A DNA stretch of 64,000 nucleotides from an uncultured Hyphomonadaceae bacterium (GCA_913058335.1 CAJXPX010000003.1:167616-231615), one strand, 5' to 3'. Counted from the first letter of the stretch, positions 53,535 through 63,070 are shown. Made by a program: numbers and translations. Notes: generated from the letters alone by a model not told the origin.

Positions 53535-54566
53535 TTAACCGCCGCCCGATTGAACAGCATTCATCCGCCCCAGGACGTCCAATCCCTGCATGGCGAGATA
53601 GTTCAAAATATCGATAAATATCCAATTTTCGGCGATTTTCCCGTTTTCCACCCGATACATATCAATTACACGCATATCAGCTGGCGCTGGACCCTCTGTC
53701 ATACCCATATATCCACCTGAGTTTTGGAGAGTAAGGTTTGCCCAACCAAAAAAACCGCCAAAGTCGCTCTCTGCGAGCCGGCAGATATGACCATTAAATT
53801 TATAACCTTCGGATAGAGCGTTATCGAAGGGGATACAGTGCTGCCGAATATATCTTTCGATCGTGTAGGTGGCGCCAATTCCGGCAGGCCCCCACCAAAT
53901 CATGTCTTCGTTCCAAACTCGAGCCAATCGGTTTGCTTCATCTTTGTTGTGGAATTCCGCGCCTGGATTGTTCAGCATGGCATTGATGGCCGCCAAAGAG
54001 TTACGTCCCTGCTGCGGATCTTGCTTTTCATAGCAAAGTCCAGTGTGCGTTCGCGGCCCGGGCTGGACTAGCATCGCGCCAGTTTGAGGCGGAAACGGAT
54101 TCTGATCCGCCTGCATCATCAAGTGAGGGATATCACAAAACATCGCCGTTTCGACTATCTTGCCATCCTTAACTCGATTGAACTCACAATATCGCAGCAT
54201 CACAATTCGAAATGTTGGTCGAATGCCAAGCCAGGGTTTATCAAAGAGACCCATTAGATGCCCCATCTCGACAACCCATATGCTGTCATAGCCATCTATT
54301 TCGTTTAAGCCTGCGATAAATATATCTGGACGACGCTGTAGAGGCTTGATCGCATCCATCAAAGGGCTCCAGAATAATTTTGCAACGGCTTCGGGCCCCT
54401 TCTGGTCATTGAAAGGGTGCATCCCCCGCCAGTGCCACTCGGGCGAAACAAACTTAGCTAATGCCTGACCCACGTTCTCTGGTGTTGATTGATCAATGGC
54501 ATCGTGAAACTCCTGAACGAGCTTTTTTTCTCGTTGAAAATCATCTTTGTCTTTCTTCTCTCTCAT
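53535..54566 (-). CDS. Double NTF2/SnoaL-like protein (copy 5)
   Basis: The 343-aa protein has two NTF2-like domains, with VSPEWHWRGMHPFNDQKGPE in the first and WNEDMIWWGPAGIGATYTIE in the second. This makes it a relative of the protein at 37002, not of the 41420/47928 pair. It is convergent with TonB receptor 2 and closes the regulon. I see no operator before its start. Function is unknown. Confidence 0.78.
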   Translation of the reverse strand: MREKKDKDDFQREKKLVQEFHDAIDQSTPENVGQALAKFVSPEWHWRGMHPFNDQKGPEAVAKLFWSPLMDAIKPLQRRPDIFIAGLNEIDGYDSIWVVEMGHLMGLFDKPWLGIRPTFRIVMLRYCEFNRVKDGKIVETAMFCDIPHLMMQADQNPFPPQTGAMLVQPGPRTHTGLCYEKQDPQQGRNSLAAINAMLNNPGAEFHNKDEANRLARVWNEDMIWWGPAGIGATYTIERYIRQHCIPFDNALSEGYKFNGHICRLAESDFGGFFGWANLTLQNSGGYMGMTEGPAPADMRVIDMYRVENGKIAENWIFIDILNYLAMQGLDVLGRMNAVQSGGG

Positions 54567-55250
54567 ACCGCTTGGCCTTTAAATTATTCTTTTATCTCCT
54601 GACGACGACCCTACCAAGTTTGCTACATAAAATCATAAAAATAATTCAATTAATCCCGCAGATTTTAAAGTCAAACTCCTCCTAAAATTAGAATTTTAAA
54701 TATGGACCTGAGCTCAGTTTTGATTAGTAATACGGCTCCCTCTCCTCCTAGAACTACACCCTCTTAGTATGATTAATAAAACTAGGCGCGTGCGTTATCG
54801 AATGAATTCAGGTCTCTAATTTACAAAACAAAAAATTAAGAAGCGAAAGAAATGCGTTCAACGGTTCCGGCGCTAAATCTTAAAGCTAAATGATTTTGAA
54901 ATAGCATCAGCAGCAAAGTTACAAGCGCTCTCAGGATGATATTAAAAGGGCAATTTGAGTTGACTATCTATATTAATCCTAGACTTAAAACCGGATCCGC
55001 AGCGTAGATTCGCTGTTCGTCGTCTTACAAATCAAACAATTCAAACTAATCAAGCCAAATCGGTCGGCTTGAAGCTTCAACTTTTTAAATATCAGAAAAG
55101 ATCCATTAATTTAATCCTATCTGATATTTTCCTTTGCGTCCAAATCTGGCAGCATTTCATAAACTTTATGATACAGTTGGATATCTGAGCGTTGACCATA
55201 GAATTTCTACACTATGCCAATCGTAAAACATCCCCAAACCGGACGTTAGC
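54567..55250. other. AT-rich intergenic boundary between catabolic cluster and defence island
   Basis: About 680 bp without a supported gene. It is AT-rich and contains only short open frames. It probably marks one border of the accessory region. No att-like repeat was recognised. Confidence 0.45.
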
Positions 55251-56585
55251 CTAGCGGGCTATAACGCCTCTAAATCTTAAAATTGAATACGCATTTACCT
55301 CGGAAGCGGCTTTAAAAATTGCATTCCATAGCTCGACCAATTCGGGAAACTCAGCTTTAAGTTCTTCAGGGGTGCCGCCATCTGACATTCTTGAATTGAA
55401 GTTTTTCATTACCTGAGCCTTCGCTTCGACAGATCCGCTATAACCACCCGTAGACCTATCAAAACCAGTCCAACGCACACGTGTCAGATCGCCGTCCACA
55501 GTTAAGCAGCTTCGTCCTAAAAAAAGCTCTATTCCAACTGCATATCCATTAATGTTGCTCTGGTGCAATCCTTCAGGACCAACAGTTGGATAGTTATTGG
55601 CTAGATCAATATCAGGCAGGCAAATCGGTCGGATTGTAGATGGCATTCCTATGTCTAATATTTGGTTGCGTGCTTGATGACCTGCGATATCATTATCGAA
55701 TACCGCAATAACTCGAGATTGAATTTTAGCGCCACCAAAGGCCTTCAGAAATTTCACTAGATAAGAAGCCCCGCCGTCAATATTTAACGGCCCATGATCA
55801 AAAAATTCAAAGTATCGTGCCATTTCCGGAAATAATGCGACCAGTGATTTTTTCAAAACGATAAGGTCTGAGGACCCTTCACCCATGATAATAATGGGTT
55901 CCAAATGCCTCGGTTCGATAAAGGCACAGTGTTTGGCATTTTGAACTATTTCAGAACGTTCTTCTAAGTAGCCTCCGTGTTCTAAAGCGCTGAAGTCAAG
56001 AAATAGGGTTTTGCTGTCCGACAATGATAATAGGATGGCTCCAATATTCAAAAGCGTGTGTCCATCAAACCATAGCCATGAACCAAAATGATCTTCCATC
56101 AATCGATAGATTGAATCGTGAGGTTTTTCTTTAATTTCCTCGTAAGTGTATCTGGTTGTTAAATACTCTTTCGTTTCGGCCTTCCAACCAGCAAAATTAA
56201 GAGAAGTTAATTGCTCTAGTTCGTAAGCATACCGATCACCATCGCCGTCTTCGATGGATTCGTTAAGTTCTTTTATTCGTGCGGTACGCCAGTCATCGAA
56301 ACAGTTTTCGATTATTTCGGGAGTGATGCCCATGACGTTAAGGCGTTTCCACGCTAATTCTGTTGAGATACAAAATTTATAAAGAAGAAATTGTTCAATT
56401 TCATCTTTGTCATCATCATCATTGATATGTTCATGGGGGTCGAAAAGTACAACCACATCATCTTCTATCTCTATATATGTTTGTATATCTTCTTTTTGGA
56501 ATAAAGACGTCCACAAATCTGGAATAAAGGACTTGTTATCCAAAATATCTATATCGTCTAACATCAACGATGCATAGCTACCCAT
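55251..56585 (-). CDS. HEPN/Toprim-associated defence-type protein
   Basis: The 444-aa protein starts MGSYASLMLDD, the N-terminus typical of HEPN/Toprim-associated proteins. A Toprim core follows at about residues 230-310: IIIMGEGSSD (catalytic Glu 236) and VIAVFDNDIAGHQA (Asp 297 and Asp 299). Toprim nucleases of this kind occur in anti-phage systems such as OLD-like and retron-associated effectors. GAGGAAAATT precedes the ATG. It is the last gene of the minus-strand RT operon, 156 nt behind the 596-aa gene. Confidence 0.75.
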   Translation of the reverse strand: MGSYASLMLDDIDILDNKSFIPDLWTSLFQKEDIQTYIEIEDDVVVLFDPHEHINDDDDKDEIEQFLLYKFCISTELAWKRLNVMGITPEIIENCFDDWRTARIKELNESIEDGDGDRYAYELEQLTSLNFAGWKAETKEYLTTRYTYEEIKEKPHDSIYRLMEDHFGSWLWFDGHTLLNIGAILLSLSDSKTLFLDFSALEHGGYLEERSEIVQNAKHCAFIEPRHLEPIIIMGEGSSDLIVLKKSLVALFPEMARYFEFFDHGPLNIDGGASYLVKFLKAFGGAKIQSRVIAVFDNDIAGHQARNQILDIGMPSTIRPICLPDIDLANNYPTVGPEGLHQSNINGYAVGIELFLGRSCLTVDGDLTRVRWTGFDRSTGGYSGSVEAKAQVMKNFNSRMSDGGTPEELKAEFPELVELWNAIFKAASEVNAYSILRFRGVIAR

Positions 56586-56741
56586 AATTTTCCTCGTATC
56601 CTCATTGCGAACCTCAGCTTAGAGGCAGGAGCAGTGGCTTTTGAAGCGCACTAGATGGCTTTCTTGGGAGTTTCATTATCTGGAGTGGCGTCTATGTATA
56701 AAATTTTGATGTGTCTCTCTTGCGAGCCTAAAAATGGATAC

Positions 56742-58532
56742 TCAATTGCTGTATTTCTTAATTTGTGTACCTATCACGCCAATTGTATCAGCGACATTCT
56801 TCAAAAGCGATGCGCCTTGCAATACAAAAGGTGCATCTCTATCGATTTGAATTCTAGTATATGAGTTTTCGATATCCTTAGATGCCAAGTGAGCATCCGC
56901 TCCACGTAAATCATAGACACCATATAAAGGCGCCATGTGTGACTTAGCAAAATCCTTTGATGTGACGGATGCAAGTAAGCTTTCTAAAAGTTTGAGCGTT
57001 CCTAGCTCAGAATTATCAAGCTTTAATATTTTCATCAAAGATTTTTTATTCATCCTCTCAATAGTGTATTTTACTGCATCCTTACCAAGTCCCCGCAGTC
57101 CATTTTCATCCAGTGACCTAAAGCGATGGAGTCGCTTCTTTATTTCCTGAATCTCAGCATGCTCTTTAAAAATGTCTGTTTGGTATTTTTCGTTACAGCA
57201 CTCCCTTAGCCATTCGACAGCACGACTGATTAAAATTTCCGGAGATTTTGTATCAGCAGGCTCACACTTCATCTGTGCGCTAAGCAATTCAACGCTCACG
57301 CCTCCATCAGGCCGGATGTTCTTGGCTACCCATATTTTACGTTCCCACACGGATAACCTAGCAACGTCATATGCATACGCATTTATATGGCCCAACTGAT
57401 TGACTCCAAAATGGACTCCTCGTGAAGGGTCGCCAGCCAATGCTCCCGTTTCTGCGGAATACCATTTCAAGCTACTGCCTCGGCGGGCCAGGAGGGTTTC
57501 AACTAGACTTGCATCAAACCACAAGTACTTGCCCACAGTCTCATCGTACAAAGTTTCCAAATTTACTTTTTTTCCACTTGCATCAAGAGAGACGAAAAAG
57601 TCTTCTTCTGGCTCACTGGACCCCAAGCGTTCAGACCCATGAATTGCATCAATCCATTCTGCCCTCCAGAGTTCACCCTGTACTCTGAATAGAATATTTT
57701 TCGCTTCGCGGGCGCCTTGTCTCGATTCACCCTCTGTGTTGTCATCGTTATGAATTGAGAAGTCAGGAATATCTTCGTGAGGATCGACATCGGTTCTACG
57801 TGCAGTAAATACCGCCCATGTGCTTCCAGGAATATCGCCCGTCTCGTCTATTTCATGGCACCTTACTTCGCATCTATTATGCTCTTCATTAATGATTGAA
57901 TTATCCTCAGGCCAGTCAAAATCAGGATCGCTTGGAAGAACTGCATCTCTTTCACGGTAATAATATAGCCGCAAAGCCGCTTTGCGAGCTGCAAGATAAT
58001 CCCGTAAATATTCCGTACGAATTTCTACAAACGTTATTACCCCTTTTTCATTTCTCTCGACTCGAATTACTTCTTCGTAACCCGCATGAGGCTTCAGCCA
58101 CTTATTCCCTTCTAGGATTAATCCATATGCGAATATAAAATCCTGATTTATTTCGACATTAGGTGGATGATCAGAGTTGATTGACTGTGACAGAACCAAT
58201 CGAAAACCAAGATGCTCATTCGACCATCCAGTAAATGCATCAGCTTTAAAGTAATGTCCGTCCGAATTTATATAAGCTGAACTGTTGTCATTGGAATATT
58301 GACCCCAATCTACTTTCTCGGCTTCTTTTCTATGTTCTTCAAAAATAACTGCCGAACCAACAACTAAGATTTCGCTACTGTACCCTAGCTCAGGATACGC
58401 CCCGTCTTTATGAATATTCTTGAAACCATAGACCGGAACCCAGGCAGCTTTTGAGAAGTAACGCTTCCTTACGTCACCAAGTTCAAACCACTCTTTGCTT
58501 AACTTTTTCACAATAAGAACCTTATTTATCAA
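56742..58532 (-). CDS. Unknown large protein of the RT locus, HEPN-like C-terminus
   Basis: The product is 596 aa from the TTG start, or 589 aa from the GTG at 58511, which has AAGG before it and is preferred. I recognise no known family. The C-terminal 150 residues are helical and contain LRGADAH (R543 to H548), which fits the Rx4-6H RNase motif of HEPN domains. The N-terminal and middle parts are beta-rich and acidic. It starts 34-55 nt after the RT stop, so it is probably co-transcribed. It is a candidate effector. Confidence 0.65.
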   Translation of the reverse strand: MINKVLIVKKLSKEWFELGDVRKRYFSKAAWVPVYGFKNIHKDGAYPELGYSSEILVVGSAVIFEEHRKEAEKVDWGQYSNDNSSAYINSDGHYFKADAFTGWSNEHLGFRLVLSQSINSDHPPNVEINQDFIFAYGLILEGNKWLKPHAGYEEVIRVERNEKGVITFVEIRTEYLRDYLAARKAALRLYYYRERDAVLPSDPDFDWPEDNSIINEEHNRCEVRCHEIDETGDIPGSTWAVFTARRTDVDPHEDIPDFSIHNDDNTEGESRQGAREAKNILFRVQGELWRAEWIDAIHGSERLGSSEPEEDFFVSLDASGKKVNLETLYDETVGKYLWFDASLVETLLARRGSSLKWYSAETGALAGDPSRGVHFGVNQLGHINAYAYDVARLSVWERKIWVAKNIRPDGGVSVELLSAQMKCEPADTKSPEILISRAVEWLRECCNEKYQTDIFKEHAEIQEIKKRLHRFRSLDENGLRGLGKDAVKYTIERMNKKSLMKILKLDNSELGTLKLLESLLASVTSKDFAKSHMAPLYGVYDLRGADAHLASKDIENSYTRIQIDRDAPFVLQGASLLKNVADTIGVIGTQIKKYSN

Positions 58533-58566
58533 ACATCATATAAAATGGCGCAAGGTTCGGCACAGG

Positions 58567-59433
58567 CTATGAAAGAACCTGGCGCGCTTGATGTTCACAT
58601 CCCTTTAAGCTTCGGCGAGCTTTGGTAGTATTTCCTTCATTTCGAGATAGTTGATATCTGAGTTTTGCCATTTTTTCATATTGTCTATTTGGTAAGCGTA
58701 CACCATCACCTAAGATAACACAGCCCGTAATTGGGGCACCTTTATTGATGATAGAGCGCTCCTTAGAGGCCTTTATTCTTAGCCCCCTAGACACAAGTGC
58801 TTTCTTGATTTTCCAGATATCTTTTTCGTGCACGATGAGTCCTGAAAAAGTTAAATCGTCGGCATAAAGACTAAACTCATAACCTTGTTTCTTTGCGAGA
58901 CATCCAATCTCGTTCCACGCATCGCAATAAGCCCAATAGGCTAAAATTGGGCTACAGGGACTCCCTTGAGGAAGTGCTCCGTTCCTGCACGCAAGCTTTG
59001 CAAGAAGTGCCGCGACGTTTGGAGGGCATTGTAGAATTGTTTGAAAAAACCAATACACCCGCTTTTGTGTGCATGATGGGAAAAAGTCTTCAATATCCAG
59101 CAACCGAAAATGCTTTTGCCCCACGTGTAGCTTGGCATTGTCAACGTATGAACGGCCCTTCCGGGGTGAGTAAACGAAGTCTGGCATCTCTATTCGACTG
59201 AGAAGGTTCTTGAGTCGTGCTTGAACAGCTTTCAACGCAGGATTTGGGTCAGCCACATATCTAGGTGAGCCATCCTTCTTTTTCTTCTCAATATCACGGT
59301 AAAGCGTCTCGGTTTTGTTAGCCATTTCTTCGAGAGCCTTAAGACTGGCAGGAAGTAAGCTAGCCAACTTGTGGACAGAAGGACAGCGATACAACGGTGA
59401 TTGCTCTAATTTGTAAGCTTTGCCAGCAACCAT
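58567..59433 (-). CDS. Retron-type reverse transcriptase
   Basis: The 288-aa protein keeps the RT core and retron-specific marks: NAKLH (99-103, the NAxxH motif), LDIEDFF (112-118), LPQGSPCSP (about 154-162), YADD (190-193) and ITG (235-237, the VTG position). I chose the ATG at 59433, one nucleotide after the stop of the XRE gene with GAGGAAAGG before it; the frame extends 17 codons upstream. Retron RTs make msDNA from a neighbouring RNA and gate a toxic effector. It is slightly short. DGR and group II features are absent. Confidence 0.85.
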   Translation of the reverse strand: MVAGKAYKLEQSPLYRCPSVHKLASLLPASLKALEEMANKTETLYRDIEKKKKDGSPRYVADPNPALKAVQARLKNLLSRIEMPDFVYSPRKGRSYVDNAKLHVGQKHFRLLDIEDFFPSCTQKRVYWFFQTILQCPPNVAALLAKLACRNGALPQGSPCSPILAYWAYCDAWNEIGCLAKKQGYEFSLYADDLTFSGLIVHEKDIWKIKKALVSRGLRIKASKERSIINKGAPITGCVILGDGVRLPNRQYEKMAKLRYQLSRNEGNTTKARRSLKGCEHQARQVLS

Positions 59434-59434
59434 T

Positions 59435-59734
59435 TTATGACCTTTCCTCGATTGCTTGGAGGAAGCGAATGATTTTCGTAGCAATTGCTCCCCTCGCCTT
59501 TGCTATACGGTTGGCTCTCCCTTCAGAATTCTCAACATTCTCCGCAAAAAACATGATTGACGAAACAGGAACATTAAAATTTTCGGAGTAACGTTTAAGA
59601 ACATCCATCGAAGGCGTCTTCGTCCCACTTTCCAGCTCGGAAATATAAGAACGCCCCACACCTAAACGCTCAGCCAAGTCGACTTGCTTGAGGTCGTGAA
59701 AAGTGCGTAATAATCTAAGAGCTTCATTGAGCAT
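59435..59734 (-). CDS. XRE/Cro-family helix-turn-helix regulator
   Basis: The 99-aa protein has an N-terminal helix-turn-helix (RTFHDLKQVDLAERLGVGRS then YISELESGTKTPSMDVLKRY) and a basic helical C-terminus. It overlaps functionally with the RT gene (one-nucleotide gap), so it is either the autorepressor of the locus or a retron partner. Some retron types carry an HTH protein as an obligate component. The start ATG has only a weak ribosome site. Confidence 0.85.
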   Translation of the reverse strand: MLNEALRLLRTFHDLKQVDLAERLGVGRSYISELESGTKTPSMDVLKRYSENFNVPVSSIMFFAENVENSEGRANRIAKARGAIATKIIRFLQAIEERS

Positions 59735-59780
59735 AATATCTATCTATCTCGCTCGTAAATTTTGTATTCCAGTCTACACT

Positions 59781-59969
59781 CTACCCACTATTGGGCCAGT
59801 GTTCGCGAAGGAGAACGAACACCCGCAAGATGAGCGGCCCTATGTTTAGGGCCAGGCGGATCAGCCACGGTTTGCGAAAAGGTCTTAAAGACCAAGCAAT
59901 TAGGCGTTTCAACTTTGAGCGCGGCTCTGGCGGTTCACTATCCTTCGGTTGAAAAAGTCCATCGGACAT
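59781..59969 (-). CDS. Small basic protein with one hydrophobic segment
   Basis: The 62-aa frame has GGAG 8 nt before its ATG. The protein has a Pro/Glu-rich start (MSDGLFQPKDSEPPEPRSK) and a basic, then hydrophobic segment (about residues 32-55). It lies between the folded non-coding stretch and the XRE gene on the same strand. It could be a small membrane protein, a toxin-like peptide, or a chance frame inside a longer RNA. Confidence 0.4.
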   Translation of the reverse strand: MSDGLFQPKDSEPPEPRSKLKRLIAWSLRPFRKPWLIRLALNIGPLILRVFVLLREHWPNSG

Positions 59970-59999
59970 ATTCTTACTCCTCTGTTGGCCGTCAGAATT

Positions 60000-60235
60000 G
60001 ACGGGTCACTTCCCAACAATGAGGCTTTGGACATCACAGAGCCTTCGACCTTCTTACATGTGCCCTCTTGGTCACGGAGGGGGCACACTTCGCCGGGTGG
60101 GCCGTCCTACCCACGAAGGGAGACGGGGACCTGATCCTAGCAAGTGGTGGAGACTGCGAGGTCCCCTTGAAGAGCGAGTGTTATTTTCTCCCTTCCAGGT
60201 GTAGTAACTTAAATTACCGCCGAAATGGCGTGAAC
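60000..60235 (-). ncRNA. Candidate structured RNA (possible msr-msd) upstream of the RT operon
   Basis: Read on the minus strand, this stretch has a chain of hairpins. They are CGCC/GGCG (60218-60230); GAAGGGAG/CTCCCTTC (60188-60195 with 60115-60122) enclosing GGGGACCT/AGGTCCCC (60159-60166 with 60125-60132); CTTCG/CGAAG with inner GTGGG/CCCAC (60088-60118); TGTGCCC/GGGCACA (60059-60087); and AGGCT/AGCCT (60022-60044). Some stems exclude each other. Position and orientation fit a retron RNA, but I could not find convincing a1/a2 end complementarity, so the identity is a hypothesis. Confidence 0.5.
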
Positions 60236-60275
60236 TGCCTCCCTTCTATTTGATTCGTTGAATGCATCAAGAACT

Positions 60276-60296
60276 AATGTCGCTTATAGCGACATT
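60276..60296. terminator. Hairpin between DUF2075 gene and RNA element
   Basis: AATGTCGC and GCGACATT form an 8-bp stem with a 5-nt loop. It may end transcription from the DUF2075 gene or insulate the RT locus. Confidence 0.4.
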
Positions 60297-60314
60297 TATT
60301 TCATATCTCTTACG

Positions 60315-60336
60315 TCTGCTTTGCCCCCTAAGCAGA
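60315..60336. terminator. Second hairpin downstream of DUF2075 gene
   Basis: TCTGCTT pairs with AAGCAGA around an 8-nt loop, without an obvious T-run on either strand. A role as transcript end is possible but weak. Confidence 0.3.
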
Positions 60337-60394
60337 AATAGACCATCGATCTTTCAATAAAGAACACCGCAATAGCTAGTACCCTATTCATCAC

Positions 60395-62282
60395 CTAAGA
60401 CAGATATACCGCAGCTGGCCAAAACTCCGCTGTCTCATCATAAAACGCCGGCGGGCGCGTTGGGTCCGAAGGTTCCCCTTTCGGTATATAAATTACTAGA
60501 GCTTGTCGGGCCCGCGTCAGTATAACTCTGTAAGCATTTATCAAATATGTCTTACGCGCCTGTTTGTTGACGTTCTGCCATCCGGTTCCCCTAAAGGCAA
60601 AATTATTCCAGGCGCCAGAAAGATATCGGAGGTCCACATCCCAGCAAACACAAGCCCAGTCCACCTCTAGCCCCTGCACATCGAACTCGGTGGCAACTTC
60701 CTCAAGGTGGTATGCTGAGCGGACATCTTCTGGTCCGTTGAGAAACCAGTTTACCGCATCAATACTGACGCGGATATTCAAGCCCTCAGGTCTTAATCGA
60801 TGGGCGCCAGAGGACGCCATTAACCCAAAGCGTTCACTGCCCCTTGCATGCTCCCTGAGCCACCTACGTGCAGTTTCCAGATTTCGTGTCAAAGCGATAG
60901 GGTAACGCCCTCCAATCGTTTTAAGAAGGCGCGACGCCTTACGAGCATCATTATTGAGCACTGCAGCAACAAAGTCCGATAAGGCCTCCACCCTAAAGGA
61001 CCTCATAGAGACTCCTAGATGCAGATCCGGTTGCCAATGAATTCGAGTGTCGGCTCTCAAAGCCAACTCACTCCTTGCAAGCCCGTAATGCGGATCTGTA
61101 AGACGGTCTGAGAGATGCACATTCCATTCGGTAAATCGTCCCTCTAAAGCCCTTATCCATTCCGAAAGCCCCGCTTCGCCAGTGTTGATCTCTTGGCCAC
61201 CTCCGACAAGGCAGATAATTAACGACCAATCCTCATGACGATCCATCACGTCAATTAAAAATTCAGGTTCGGACTTATTAAAATCGGTCTGCCCTCTTTT
61301 GGCTTGCATGAACTTAGTAGCCTGATGTTTGTCCCACGCTCTTTGCGCTTCATCGAAGATAACAATATGCTCAGGCGGCGCCTTGGGATCCTTAAGCGCC
61401 TCATCTCGAAAATGATGGATATTCTGAACAAAGCTTGAAACCTCGCGCTTAGCGTCTGTTTTCGCGCACCCAGTCCGCTCCTTCTGATCACGTGCAAGCG
61501 CTTCCCTTAAAACCTCGACAAGAGGCCCATTGCCCGACAGAAACACGGCCGTTTCGCCGTCCGGTCGGTTGGCAGTCTCGGTAGCCATGTTCAGACCAGC
61601 TAGGGTCTTCCCTGACCCTGGCACGCCGGTTACAAAACAGATCGTTTTCTCACCTTTCATATGTGCCGCAGAAATAATATCGCGAAGACACTGCGAAGTC
61701 GTATTCAAGTTTTTTGCGCCCGCATCCGAACGGGCAATTTCTTCAACAGTATGGTTCTGATACAAGGCTTGAGTCGCCTCCACGATAGTTGGGGTAAGAA
61801 GATATCCCGATACAGCCCAGCTTTCGCCATCGAGAGTTCTCGTTAACGAAAGCGCTCGAGCCTGATCAAGCGAACTTTCGATCAAACTCTTCAAACCGGT
61901 TGATGCGCAAAAAAACTGGATCTGCCACCTGATCATCTGCCCACTCAATTTGAGAAACTCCGCGGCTTTTGGCCTGCGTCGCAACTAAAATTGGAACGAT
62001 CGGCAAGTCATGGGAGCCCCTGTGGAAGTTTTTCAGGTCTAAGGCGTAATCATGCACTTGACGAATTGAGGCACTATCAAAGGTCTCTGAGCCCACCTTA
62101 AACTCGAAAACAAAGACGGTGCCTTCCAACAAAATAACAACAACAGCTCTCTTTCCCATTCTCGGAATCGAGAACTCGAAAAAAAATTTCCCAACGTTAA
62201 TCTCAGAGAGCTCATCCTTAAGCAGTTTGGAAGTGAAGCTTGGTAATAGGAAACGTTCAACATGCTTGTAGAATAGACTTCT
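60395..62282 (-). pseudogene. DUF2075 nuclease/NTPase gene, frameshifted and shortened
   Basis: One frame (62282 down to about 61866) encodes an endonuclease-like domain: EFSIPRMGKRAVVV, then FVFEFKVG with the PD-(D/E)xK-type E-x-K, and IRQVHDYALDLKNFH. A second frame (to 60395) continues with TGLKSLIESSLDQA, the Walker A loop GVPGSGKT, Walker B HIVIFDEAQRAW and the DUF2075 helicase-like part. The switch falls at a run of seven T (minus strand), near 61908-61914. The N-terminal 40 or so residues usual in the family seem deleted. It is most simply a decayed defence gene; slippage or a sequencing error are alternatives. Confidence 0.65.
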
Positions 62283-63070
62283 CTACTCAAGACAAGACAT
62301 AAAATTCCTGCCCAGGATTTTATGCTTCAATTGCCTCTAAATTCTAAGTTCCATCTCGCCCCATTGAACACATATGCCAACCTTAAAACCTTCACACAAA
62401 GCTAGCAGTTTTTATAATCCTCAAGGTTACGCTAGAAACAGTTGCGTCTCTTAGAATCCCTTGATTTATCGAGAGTCGGTAATTTTGACCCTAATTTGCA
62501 TGTAATCCTATGCAATGTTATGCAATCCTAAAATAGTTTGCATGGCTATATTCCTTAATTAATTCAATCACTTAAGTAAGCAAGAATGCAAAGATGCAAT
62601 GATGCCGGGGGTTCTACGTGTATAACGCACACATACACATGAGGCCAACCCCGTAAAAGATTGCATCTTTGCATTCTTGCTTGAAACTGAAAATTTGAAA
62701 ATCGTCTGGTTTTCGGCGGCTCAAAACCAGAGGCCGACTCTCAAATCTAGTCTTACCAAAATCTATTTTTGGCGTTTTGGCAAGAGGCAGGTTTTGCAAG
62801 CCGCTAAATTCATCTCGTGAATTTTGGTTTTTCGACGCGCTAATGGTCTTGTGATTTCAAAGTTATTTTTGGGTTCCGGACTGCCTCTAACCCGACCTTT
62901 GGGCGGGCTCGTCGTCGAAAACTCCAAAACCTCTCTCTATGTGAAAAATCAATGCTGAGCCAACTCACATACCGCGTTTCATCTTTGGGTCCTTCCTGGG
63001 GGAAAACGCAATACGGGTGGGCAAGGCATTGGAGGTTTTTTCTGAGGTCCGTTTTCAACATGGGTGACAA
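62283..63070. other. Non-coding stretch with repeats, near the integrase
   Basis: About 790 bp without a supported gene. It holds clustered TATGCAAT-like repeats (62500-62530), a 23-bp perfect inverted repeat and the start of a GTGACAA repeat array. Frames on the minus strand (62614-62799, 62840-63112) have no ribosome site or family resemblance. Confidence 0.5.
62578..62682. repeat. 23-bp perfect inverted repeat with 59-nt loop
   Basis: The arm at 62578-62600 is the exact reverse complement of 62660-62682. Just inside, GGGGTT and AACCCC extend the pairing. The loop holds alternating GTGTATAACGCACACATACAC-like sequence. It may be a cruciform-forming recombination or replication site, or the hairpin of an RNA. 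Confidence 0.85.

Noticed and set aside
58567..59433. Diversity-generating retroelement or group II intron RT
   Set aside because: The RT has LPQGSPCSP rather than the DGR SQ motif, there is no template/variable repeat pair nearby, and no maturase domain follows. NAxxH and ITG favour a retron.
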